A stretch of DNA of 7,489 bases from an uncultured Acidimicrobiaceae bacterium. Lineage in GTDB: Bacteria > Actinomycetota > Acidimicrobiia > Acidimicrobiales > RAAP-2. How positions within the stretch are numbered: the stretch's first letter is position 1; every line of letters starts with the position of its first letter. A model generated the notes under the pieces. The model was not told the origin of the DNA and ran no database searches. It was given only the letters and a program-made list of their open reading frames with translations. Made by a program: the position numbers and the translations under genes. Positions 1-5,827 of this stretch are shown piece by piece. The stretch is taken from contig CALAYR010000161.1 in the NCBI GenBank assembly GCA_937894805.1, forward strand, positions 1-7,489. The letters are read 5' to 3'.

Positions 1-130
1 CGGAAACGAGAAGTGTTCTTCATATAGGCGCAGAACATACTTTGCCGGTGTGACACCAGCGCTAGTTAGAGAAGAAATTATCCAACTCAATTGGATTGAG
101 CGCAATCGACGAGCGCGACCCGTCCAATAG
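1..130 (+). CDS. possible 3' end of an unidentified gene, cut by the window edge
   Basis: From base 2 one frame stays open for 42 codons and ends at TAG 128-130. The readable tail has a plausible mix of residues, with a stretch reading TYFAGVTPALVREEI followed by a basic, Arg-rich end. I recognise no family. Third positions are not GC-biased, unlike the genes further right, so this may be chance rather than coding. If real, it points toward the secreted-protein genes but is separated from them by about 500 bases, so it need not be in the same transcript. Confidence 0.25.
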   Translation, partial: GNEKCSSYRRRTYFAGVTPALVREEIIQLNWIERNRRARPVQ

Positions 131-637
131 GACTGAAATTGACCCTTTGTCAGTGAGTGCAGCACAAGCGTGCGAGTGAACTAATCAAGATGAATGTGCG
201 CCTTGGCCTACTCCGGAAGCGAGGAAACTATGCGATTCCATAGTGCAAAGCGGTTCCAAAGAGAATCCGAGTGGTCTGCCATATTGCTTCGTTTCGGATA
301 AAAGTGTTTGATTCGTCCGATTCAGCAGATTTCTTGGACTCAGTTGCATCAAGACTGTCCCGCAACCGGGGAATTATTTAAACGTGGTACGGTTCAAGAG
401 TTAAACAGAACTTTAGGAGTTTTTGTTTTCTTCAGGTCATTACGCATCTTGCGTAAGTGGTTCCCTTACAAGCGAATCGGCACTGACGACAAAGTCGATC
501 GGTGTGACTGTTTTCTCTTTCAGCAAATGATGGCTGAGATAAGCGATTTTCAATCTTCGTGGGAAATACGACGGCTGTTGTGTGAATTTCAATATTTGTT
601 GAACTCTCAACTCATAACTCACTAGAAAGAGAACTAC
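131..637. other. AT-richer intergenic stretch with no convincing gene
   Basis: About 500 bases upstream of the first secreted-protein gene. Several very short frames exist, for example one from GTG 157 and one from ATG 230. A longer one (308-625) has a TTG start without a ribosome binding site and an unrecognisable product. ATG 230 does have a good Shine-Dalgarno (GAGGAA at 221-226), but its frame stops at TAA 299-301 and the same frame then stays open to 625. The stretch also has a 7-bp inverted repeat at 440-456. I see no clear -35/-10 pair, tRNA or known riboswitch. It is most likely a long regulatory leader, or the remains of a decayed small gene. Confidence 0.45.
440..456. repeat. short perfect inverted repeat in the leader region
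   Basis: TTACGCA at 440-446 and TGCGTAA at 450-456 are exact reverse complements separated by TCT. The size and tight symmetry fit either a transcription-factor half-site pair or a small RNA hairpin about 180 bases upstream of the 638 gene. No T-run follows, so a terminator is unlikely. No factor can be assigned. Confidence 0.4.
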
Positions 638-1249
638 ATGTCTAAATTTCAGGGAAGAAAGCGAATTTTCGCTAGCTCAACGATCGCATTGCTGATTATG
701 GGTGGAGGAATGGCGTATGCGTACTTCAGTACGACGGGCTCAGGCTCTGGTAATGCAGACGTCGGAACCAACTCGCCATTCGTCATCACGCAAATTGCGG
801 ATGGGAGCACGACCGGTGACTCTTCATACCTTCCAGTGGCGTTGCTGCCGGGAGGGCCTTCAGAAGTCCTGGCCATCTCCATCTACAACCCATCAAAAGG
901 TGATCAGGGAATTCATGGTGTCACGGTCAGTCCGGCCATGGCGACTGTGAGCGCTGTGAATACCTATAACGCAGTCCATGTTGCGCCGGACGTACAGGCC
1001 ACGACGAGTGATGTCACCAGTGGTGGCATCCCCGTAGCGGGTTGCCTCGCTTCATGGTTTCACGTTACGAATTGGAGTCCCTTTTCGGGTGACATCGTTG
1101 TGGCTGGTCACGGATACGCCGTTATTGGCAACAATGCCAATGGCTCTCCGGAAGCGAGCAGTACGCTCTCGGTTTCGTTGAAGTCCGAAGGCGTGATTCA
1201 GGATGCCTGCAAAGACGCAGCCGTTGATTTGAAGTTTGCTTCGAACTAG
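638..1249 (+). CDS. secreted protein of unknown function with SipW-type signal region
   Basis: A 203-residue protein. The N-terminus has a basic stretch (KFQGRKR, residues 3-9), a hydrophobic core (about 11-25) and a cleavage-like AYA at 26-28, followed by YFSTTGSGSGNADVG. This resembles the actinobacterial 'SipW-cognate' class of signal peptides. The mature part is rich in Ser, Thr, Val and Gly and looks all-beta. It carries a segment like ISIYNPS (80-86) of the kind seen in immunoglobulin-like secreted domains. The only two cysteines, C136 and C191, could form one disulfide. There is no LPXTG anchor and no C-terminal membrane segment. ATG 638 is chosen because of the purine-rich AGAAAGAGAA at 624-633 and because the signal motif then falls at exactly the same residue numbers as in the next gene. 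I do not recognise the mature domain. Export is well supported, function unknown; a fibre or matrix subunit is only a guess. Confidence 0.75.
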   Translation: MSKFQGRKRIFASSTIALLIMGGGMAYAYFSTTGSGSGNADVGTNSPFVITQIADGSTTGDSSYLPVALLPGGPSEVLAISIYNPSKGDQGIHGVTVSPAMATVSAVNTYNAVHVAPDVQATTSDVTSGGIPVAGCLASWFHVTNWSPFSGDIVVAGHGYAVIGNNANGSPEASSTLSVSLKSEGVIQDACKDAAVDLKFASN

Positions 1250-1279
1250 CGGAGCGGTTCAAAAGATGATTTCGGATCT

Positions 1280-1300
1280 AAAACGGCGTCACGCTGTTTT
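1280..1300 (+). terminator. weak intrinsic terminator-like hairpin
   Basis: AAAACGGCG (1280-1288) pairs with CGCTGTTTT (1292-1300) through nine pairs including one G-U, around a TCA loop, and ends in four T. It lies 30 bases after the 203-residue gene and 53 bases before the DUF3494 gene, so it would attenuate rather than strictly separate the two. The GC core is short, so strength is uncertain. Confidence 0.4.
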
Positions 1301-1352
1301 CATGTGAACTTGCCGCCGGTGAGTATTGTTGCTCGCCCCTACGAGCGTCGCC

Positions 1353-2099
1353 ATGAAGTGCAATAGATCTAATGCAGGGTTCTTCGCGGTGTGGATAGCG
1401 CTAGCCCTGAGCCTCACGACCGGAACTGCATTCGCCTACGTCATCACTACGGGGGTTGGCACCGGTAAGACGTTCGTAGGTAACGATTTTTCTATCACTC
1501 GGGCAGTTGACGCATTAACCACAAAGGCCATTCTGGGTACGGTTGCCAGTTACTCAACATTGGCGCCGGCAATTACCCAGACGTCATCAACCATGGATGG
1601 TCTAAGTGGAGTCGGCGCATTGAGTAACCCTTCGGGAGTAGGTGCAACAAGTGCGGCAACGCTGCTTGCTGAATTGCGCACCTCGTACACCAAAATGATG
1701 GCCCTCCCAAGTAGCGAATTGATTTCGGGCGACATTAATTTACGCACGCTAACCCCCGGTGTGTATTTTGACGGTGGTGCTCTCAACATGGCCGCCAGTG
1801 GGGTTCTCACTTTGGATGGCGAGGGAGACCCCAGTGCAATATTTGTATTCCAGGTCGTCGGTTCGATAGGCATCGGTGCCGGCTCGGTCGTAAACCTCAT
1901 TAATGGTGCGCAAGCTAACAACGTCTACTGGGTGTCGACTGGAGCCTTTGGGGGAGGAGCCGGATCTGCCCTGGTGGGCAACGTGATTGCTAATGGCGCT
2001 GGTAATCCTGGCGCGGGCTCAAACTTTGTTGGACGAATTCTGTCACTGGCCGCCTTGACTCTCACGAGCGTGACCATTCTGACTCCCGCGGTGAGTTAA
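1353..2099 (+). CDS. secreted DUF3494 ice-binding-like protein
   Basis: A 248-residue protein with a signal peptide: basic start, hydrophobic core about 9-24 and AFA at 26-28. The C-terminal half carries the signature strings of the DUF3494 (ice-binding protein) beta-solenoid: LTPGVY at 133-138, LTLDGEGDPSAIFVFQV at 152-168, INGAQANNVYW at 183-193 and NFVGRILS at 224-231. A helix-like stretch at 101-121 fits the long helix that packs along the solenoid. The usual N-terminal entry appears as ILGTVASYSTLAP (60-72) but is divergent. Family members bind ice or act as secreted or adhesin modules, and many are untested, so ice binding is not assured here. ATG 1353 is preferred over TTG 1326 because only then does the A-x-A-Y-x2-TTG motif align by residue number with the upstream gene; the Shine-Dalgarno is weak either way. 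The gene lies about 100 bases downstream of that gene on the same strand. Confidence 0.82.
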   Translation: MKCNRSNAGFFAVWIALALSLTTGTAFAYVITTGVGTGKTFVGNDFSITRAVDALTTKAILGTVASYSTLAPAITQTSSTMDGLSGVGALSNPSGVGATSAATLLAELRTSYTKMMALPSSELISGDINLRTLTPGVYFDGGALNMAASGVLTLDGEGDPSAIFVFQVVGSIGIGAGSVVNLINGAQANNVYWVSTGAFGGGAGSALVGNVIANGAGNPGAGSNFVGRILSLAALTLTSVTILTPAVS

Positions 2100-2278
2100 C
2101 GCCTAAGGGCATCAAGCCGACTCCCTGCGGCAAGTCGTCGGTGACTACTGAGGATCTTTCCGTAGCTGGTTGCCACATACGTCTCAGGAGTCAGTCTCGC
2201 CACAGCAAATATTTAGTCGCGCGGCCAGGGGAAGTGACTATTGGTCTGCCCGTGCTCGCTGATGGCGCGACAGGGCCC

Positions 2279-2299
2279 TACCTCATGCTGCGTGAGGTA
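2279..2299 (-). terminator. hairpin just after the SPFH gene, possible terminator
   Basis: TACCTCA (2279-2285) and TGAGGTA (2293-2299) form a perfect 7-bp stem with a 7-base loop. It sits 11 bases beyond the stop of the minus-strand SPFH gene and in the gap between two convergent genes. No T-run follows on either strand, so it is a weak or factor-assisted terminator at best, or a 3'-end stabilising stem. Confidence 0.35.
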
Positions 2300-2309
2300 T
2301 TCGAGGTGA

Positions 2310-3260
2310 TTAGCCCTCTACCTCGGGCGGCTGAGGGGCAATCGCCATCAAACCTTGGAGTCGGCGCATGGCGTCATCCATCGTGCCGAGATTGCCATCA
2401 AGGAAAAGCACGTTGCCCTTGCCGTCTTTGGCTACGTCACGGATTGTTTCAGTCCACAAGGTCAGGGCAAGCACCCCAGAACCCACCCCGGAGTTTTCGA
2501 GCAGCTGTGCTGAGTCCGAAAGGCCTTGGGCGAGAGCAGTTCGAAAATTCGCGAGACCTTCACCGCGCAACTTGGCCGCCGTGGCTTCGTTCTCTGCCGC
2601 AATGCGAATGGCGGCTCCTTCTGCTTCGGCCTGCTTGGTGCGGGTGATGAGCAGTGCCTGACCCTCGAATTCGGCCGCCCGCTGAGCATTTGTCGCGGCC
2701 ACGACTCGACTCATAGAGGTCATGACTTCTTGGTCAAAGCTGATGTCGTTGATTGCCAGGTCGAGCAGGCTGTAGCCCCAGCCAGCTAGCTGTTCGTTGA
2801 GGCTCTCTTTCGCGTGGCTGGCGATTTCGGTGCGCAGGCCCAGTACTTCGGCCTGCTTCTTGGTGGCCACAAACTCTCGTACCGACGCTTCAACGGCGGA
2901 GGTCATGGCCGTTGTGAAAGCACGAGCGTCGATGAACTTGAATGCAACGAGCTGGATTGTTTCGGCGTGGTGATCAGTGACCGTGAAAATAATGGTCGCT
3001 TTGAAGTGAACGGCGGCCTGGTCGCTCGTGATAGCGGCAAACTCCAGTTGGGACGTTTGGTTCTGGACGGGCACCTTCCATCGCACCTTTTCAATGAGTG
3101 GGATGACGAGATTAAGTCCAGGATTTATGACTCGTCGATACTTTCCAAACAAGGTGACAACGCCGACGTGCGCCTGGTCGATAGTGCGCAAACCGGTAGC
3201 GATAACTACCACGAGAAGGATGACGGCCAAGGTAATCAGGCCCGAAATAGTGCTGCTCAT
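2310..3260 (-). CDS. SPFH/band-7 (stomatin/prohibitin-like) membrane protein
   Basis: A 316-residue protein with one N-terminal membrane segment (about 7-23). An SPFH/band-7 domain follows from about 25 to 195, with the recognisable VGVVTLFGKY (32-41) and INPGLNLVIPLIEKV (45-59) strings. An Ala/Glu-rich helical, probably coiled-coil stretch spans about 187-245. SPFH proteins multimerise as scaffolds under or around membrane patches, and some hold membrane proteases such as FtsH or organise lipid microdomains. Which role applies here cannot be told from sequence. The start is secure: AGGAG lies six bases upstream of ATG 3260, and an earlier ATG is followed at once by TAA. The stop is the TAG complementary to 2310-2312. 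No NfeD-type partner, often found beside such genes, is present downstream. The plus-strand vapBC genes diverge from it. Confidence 0.88.
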   Translation of the reverse strand: MSSTISGLITLAVILLVVVIATGLRTIDQAHVGVVTLFGKYRRVINPGLNLVIPLIEKVRWKVPVQNQTSQLEFAAITSDQAAVHFKATIIFTVTDHHAETIQLVAFKFIDARAFTTAMTSAVEASVREFVATKKQAEVLGLRTEIASHAKESLNEQLAGWGYSLLDLAINDISFDQEVMTSMSRVVAATNAQRAAEFEGQALLITRTKQAEAEGAAIRIAAENEATAAKLRGEGLANFRTALAQGLSDSAQLLENSGVGSGVLALTLWTETIRDVAKDGKGNVLFLDGNLGTMDDAMRRLQGLMAIAPQPPEVEG

Positions 3261-3447
3261 TACATGCTCCTCGTCGACAGTGACGTATTAGTTCACTTTG
3301 AATCCACGATACGCCCAACGAGTGTCGGTGTCGGGCGGAGATCGCCTCACTGGCTCTGCCGCCGACGAGATGCGCCAGTTCAAGGTCTCGCTCGGTAGGT
3401 TGACCTGCGACCGTTGTTTATCGACAGATAGCGAGGAGCACAGACTT

Positions 3448-3463
3448 GATATCATTAGATATC
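3448..3463. promoter_or_regulatory. paired GATATC palindromes, candidate VapBC operator
   Basis: GATATC occurs twice (3448-3453 and 3458-3463) with ATTA between. Each copy is itself palindromic, and the centres are 10 bp apart, one helical turn. The element ends 18 bases before the GTG chosen for the antitoxin. Ribbon-helix-helix antitoxins usually repress their own operon by binding paired half-sites in this position, so this is the natural operator candidate. The assignment is inferred from symmetry and place only. Confidence 0.5.
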
Positions 3464-3481
3464 TCAATCAAAGAAGGTTCT

Positions 3482-3700
3482 GTGGCCGACATTCTCATCC
3501 GAGACGTTCCGGAAGATGTCCTGCTCGCCATCGATGCTGCAGCGCGAACTCTGGGACTCTCGCGCACTGAATACCTCCGGCGGACCTTGGCTAGTGAACG
3601 GCGACTTCGCACCACGGTGACGGTCGGAGACCTGACCACGTTTGCTGCAACATTCGAAGATTTGGCTGATTCAGATGTCATGGAACAGGCGTGGCGGTGA
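3482..3700 (+). CDS. vapB: VapB-family ribbon-helix-helix antitoxin
   Basis: A 72-residue protein. A short strand ADILIRD (2-8) precedes two helices (about 11-22 and 27-39, the latter including LSRTEYLRR), the ribbon-helix-helix DNA-binding fold. The tail (about 48-72), DLTTFAATFEDLADSDVMEQAW, is the type that wraps the toxin and blocks its active site. The known role is to neutralise the partner RNase and repress the shared promoter. I chose GTG 3482 because AGAAGG lies four bases upstream (3472-3477) and the protein then begins directly with the strand. The in-frame TTG at 3446 would add 12 atypical residues and would run through the putative operator. The stop overlaps the toxin start. Confidence 0.85.
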   Translation: MADILIRDVPEDVLLAIDAAARTLGLSRTEYLRRTLASERRLRTTVTVGDLTTFAATFEDLADSDVMEQAWR

Positions 3701-4101
3701 CGGAATGGTTGATCGACAAGTCGGCGCTGGTGCGCCTGGCGCAGAGCAGCGAAGCAGCCGAATGGGCGAATCGCATCGAACGGGGGCTGGTTCGGATCTC
3801 CTCGCTCACCCGTCTCGAGGTGGGGTTTTCCGCCCGGTCGGGTGATGCCCTCCGCTTCGCGAATTCGGTAGCACCGCTGGCTGCCATGCCCACTGAGTAC
3901 CTGACTCCTGCGATTGAGGAGCGAGCCATCGAGCTGCAGCAGCTCCTCGCCGACCGCGGTCAGCACCGGGCTCCGTCGATTCCTGACATCCTCTTAGCCG
4001 CGACGGCGGAGTTGGCTTCGCTGACAGTCCTGCATCTCGATAAAGACTTTGAGCTAATTGCAGCGGTAACCAATCAGCCGCTCGAACGTCTCGCGGAGTA
4101 G
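3691..4101 (+). CDS. vapC: VapC-family PIN-domain toxin (ribonuclease)
   Basis: A 136-residue single PIN domain, normal length for VapC. The acidic metal-binding residues are all visible: D9 in WLIDKSALVRL, E43 in LTRLEVGFS, D99 in SIPDILLAATAE and D117 in HLDKDFELIA, with D119 nearby. VapC toxins are Mg-dependent endoribonucleases, often cutting tRNAs or rRNA, and are held inactive by VapB; the target here is unknown. The start is GTG 3691 or GTG 3697. GGA at 3682-3684 suits the first. AGG at 3687-3689 suits the second, which also gives a GTGA overlap with the antitoxin stop. Either way the two genes are translationally coupled. All catalytic residues are present, so the toxin should be active. 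Confidence 0.88.
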   Translation: MAVTEWLIDKSALVRLAQSSEAAEWANRIERGLVRISSLTRLEVGFSARSGDALRFANSVAPLAAMPTEYLTPAIEERAIELQQLLADRGQHRAPSIPDILLAATAELASLTVLHLDKDFELIAAVTNQPLERLAE

Positions 4102-4201
4102 TCCGGGCGACTCTCACAGAAGTTGGTTTCGCCGCATCTCTGCATGATTGATAAAGCGCTACCCATGACGGCCCAGCGGGTTAGATGCAGTAGAACTTGC
4201 A

Positions 4202-4816
4202 CTAGCCCCGACGAGGCTGCCAGGCACGAATACTGGGAGGAATCACCGTGCTGCTCGGCACATCCTGAGCGGCTTGAGGCAGATCAGCGTTGAGGTTGAT
4301 CGGCACGACGCCGGCCCAGGTGTCACGGTTGCGGTCGCTCGGTGTGTCGTCAACGGTCAAGGGGCTGACCCGCAGTGTGGCCTCGACGATTTCTAATCGC
4401 AAGACGGTGGTGGCTCGAATTTCGCCAGTCGTTGAATCCCGGATCTCTTCTCGCCGACCTGGGATGAGACCATCGGTTATCCGAATGAGAGCGGCCTCTT
4501 TGTCACCATCTTGTAGGGATGCAATGCGGCCGCGTAGCATCACCGAGCGATAGGCCACGGAACTCTGGAAGGCCGAACGGGCCGCCACGAGCCCGTCGAT
4601 CAACGTGACGGTTCCCGAGACGATGTCGGACTCTCCGATGCCACGGAGCAGTTCGTTCCCAACCGCTCCGTGAAGCAAGAGCGAGTGCTCGTCGCGAACG
4701 TAGAGGAGAGGCAGTGAGATGGGCCTCTGATCGAGCCCGAGGATGGCGAGGTGCAGAATCCAACCCTCGTCCAAGACGGCGGCCACATCGGACCAGTTGA
4801 AGGTCGCTTCGCTCAC
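4202..4816 (-). CDS. pyridoxamine 5'-phosphate oxidase-family (flavin split-barrel) protein
   Basis: A 204-residue protein of the FMN-binding split-barrel group related to pyridoxamine phosphate oxidase and Nim-type proteins. Diagnostic stretches are LLLHGAVGNELLRGI (46-60), TVTLIDGLVAARSAFQSSVAYRSV (69-92, the conserved core), GLIPGRREEIR (116-126) and RDTWAGVVPINL (164-175). The relatives bind FMN or a similar flavin cofactor and reduce small substrates; the substrate of this subgroup is mostly unknown, so true pyridoxal synthesis should not be assumed. It starts at GTG 4816 with only a weak AGAG seven bases upstream. It lies 66 bases downstream of oleD on the same strand, beyond a hairpin, so it may have its own promoter. 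No functional link to olefin synthesis is evident. Confidence 0.85.
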   Translation of the reverse strand: MSEATFNWSDVAAVLDEGWILHLAILGLDQRPISLPLLYVRDEHSLLLHGAVGNELLRGIGESDIVSGTVTLIDGLVAARSAFQSSVAYRSVMLRGRIASLQDGDKEAALIRITDGLIPGRREEIRDSTTGEIRATTVLRLEIVEATLRVSPLTVDDTPSDRNRDTWAGVVPINLNADLPQAAQDVPSSTVIPPSIRAWQPRRG

Positions 4817-4858
4817 GGTGTCACTCTACCGATGGGAATTGCGAGCGTTCGTTGGAGC

Positions 4859-4883
4859 ATCCAGCGCCCGTGGAACGCTGGAT
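4859..4883 (-). terminator. strong hairpin at the oleD stop
   Basis: ATCCAGCG (4859-4866) and CGCTGGAT (4876-4883) make a perfect 8-bp stem around a 9-base loop, beginning inside the oleD stop codon. Read on the minus strand, no T-run follows, so it is not a classic intrinsic terminator. It could stabilise the 3' end of the ole message or slow polymerase before the flavin-protein gene. Confidence 0.4.
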
Positions 4884-5827
4884 TAATTGAACGACGCTGC
4901 CAGTCGGAGCAGTCCTGCCTCAACGCTCACTACTGGCTGCCACTGCAGGACGCTCTGGACTTTTCGCTGGTCAAACCAGTGGGCCATGGAGAGTTGTTGT
5001 GCGGCGAAGGCCGTAAGGGGTGGCTCGGAGCTCGGCCACGTGTACTCCAGAAACGTCCCGAGACGCTTGGCGATTGGGGCCGGTATTGAGCGAACCTTCT
5101 TCGTGATACCAGCAGCTCGCAAAATACCCTGCACGAGTTCCGCGACGGGACGGGGATCACTACCGGTGACAGTCCACGCACGACCCAGAGCAGGACCGTC
5201 GTGGGCCGTGGCATCCAAGGCCGCCACGATGGCCGCCGCCGCGTCATCGACGTACGTCGAATCCACCAGCGCTCGCCCGTGGTCGGGGAGAGCGAGTCGA
5301 CCTTGACGTGCTCGCGAAACTATGCGGCCAACTAACTGCTCATCCCCGGGACCCCACACGAGGTGGGGTCGAACAACGACGGTAGGAACGCGAGGGTTAT
5401 CCAGAACGAGCTGTTCGGCCAACACCTTGGTGGAGGTATATCGATCCCGCCCGGCGTAGGAGGCGACCTCGGAGGTTGCCCCCATTGAAGGAGTGCCGTG
5501 AAAGGCCACCGAAGGTGAGGAGATATGGACGAACCGTCCGGAGTGCTCAGCCGCCGCCCGGGCATTAGCGGTTCCGTCGACATTGATCGAATGTGCGTCC
5601 GACCATTTTGGACGGGGTGCGACTAACGCGGCCAGGTGGAGTACGGCGTCGTGTCCACGGGATGCCGAGAGTACTTGTTCTCGATTACGAATATCACCGA
5701 GCACCTCTGACGTATCGAGCCCACTGGCGCTTCGCTGATACGCGGTGACGGTGTCACCGCGAAGGAGTAGTTGCTGGGCCACGGTGCGACCCAGCAGGCT
5801 GGTGGCTCCCGTAAGAAAAACCTTCAT
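4883..5827 (-). CDS. oleD: OleD, NAD(P)-dependent 2-alkyl-3-oxoalkanoate reductase
   Basis: A 314-residue extended short-chain dehydrogenase. The Rossmann nucleotide-binding motif TGATSLLG is at 6-13, HLAALVAP at 64-71, a catalytic Ser region HISSPSV at 101-107 and the catalytic YxxxK at Y130-K134 (YTSTK). VVVRPHLVWGPGD (150-162) and STYVDDAAAAI (190-200) are typical of the 3-beta-hydroxysteroid dehydrogenase/OleD branch. OleD reduces the beta-keto acid made by OleA to a 2-alkyl-3-hydroxy acid, the substrate of OleC. ATG 5827 overlaps the oleBC stop as ATGA, so translation is coupled and no separate ribosome binding site is needed. On sequence alone it could be another sugar-epimerase-like enzyme; the fixed position behind oleBC is what makes OleD the firm call. 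Confidence 0.88.
   Translation of the reverse strand: MKVFLTGATSLLGRTVAQQLLLRGDTVTAYQRSASGLDTSEVLGDIRNREQVLSASRGHDAVLHLAALVAPRPKWSDAHSINVDGTANARAAAEHSGRFVHISSPSVAFHGTPSMGATSEVASYAGRDRYTSTKVLAEQLVLDNPRVPTVVVRPHLVWGPGDEQLVGRIVSRARQGRLALPDHGRALVDSTYVDDAAAAIVAALDATAHDGPALGRAWTVTGSDPRPVAELVQGILRAAGITKKVRSIPAPIAKRLGTFLEYTWPSSEPPLTAFAAQQLSMAHWFDQRKVQSVLQWQPVVSVEAGLLRLAASFN

Noticed and set aside
47..57. Palindrome GGTGTGACACC
   Set aside because: It is short and lies inside the possible partial gene, far from any start; no reason to call it a regulatory site.
423..530. Short frame from TTG 423 behind AGGAG 415-419
   Set aside because: The spacing of three bases is too short for initiation and the 35-residue product is featureless.
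2143..2192. Imperfect inverted repeat (10-base arms at 2143-2152 and 2183-2192, nine matching)
   Set aside because: The 30-base spacer, one mismatch and absence of a T-run make it indistinguishable from chance in this gap.
2141..2647. 168-codon plus-strand open frame starting after the DUF3494 gene
   Set aside because: Most of it is antisense to the SPFH gene, which has a clear domain, membrane anchor and ribosome binding site. The product is Arg/Ser/Pro-rich and resembles nothing.
3400..3430. TTGACC as a -35 element for vapBC
   Set aside because: No good -10 hexamer follows at 16-18 bases; the best candidate (CAGATA) is 19 bases away and poor.
3418..3966. 182-codon minus-strand open frame across vapBC
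   Set aside because: It is a shadow of vapB and vapC, both of which have intact family motifs; the product is Arg/Ser-rich low-complexity.
4102..4201. GCATCT (4134) and AGATGC (4183) as a terminator or attachment repeat between vapC and the flavin protein
   Set aside because: Six-base arms more than 40 bases apart with no T-run and no tRNA or integrase nearby; likely chance.
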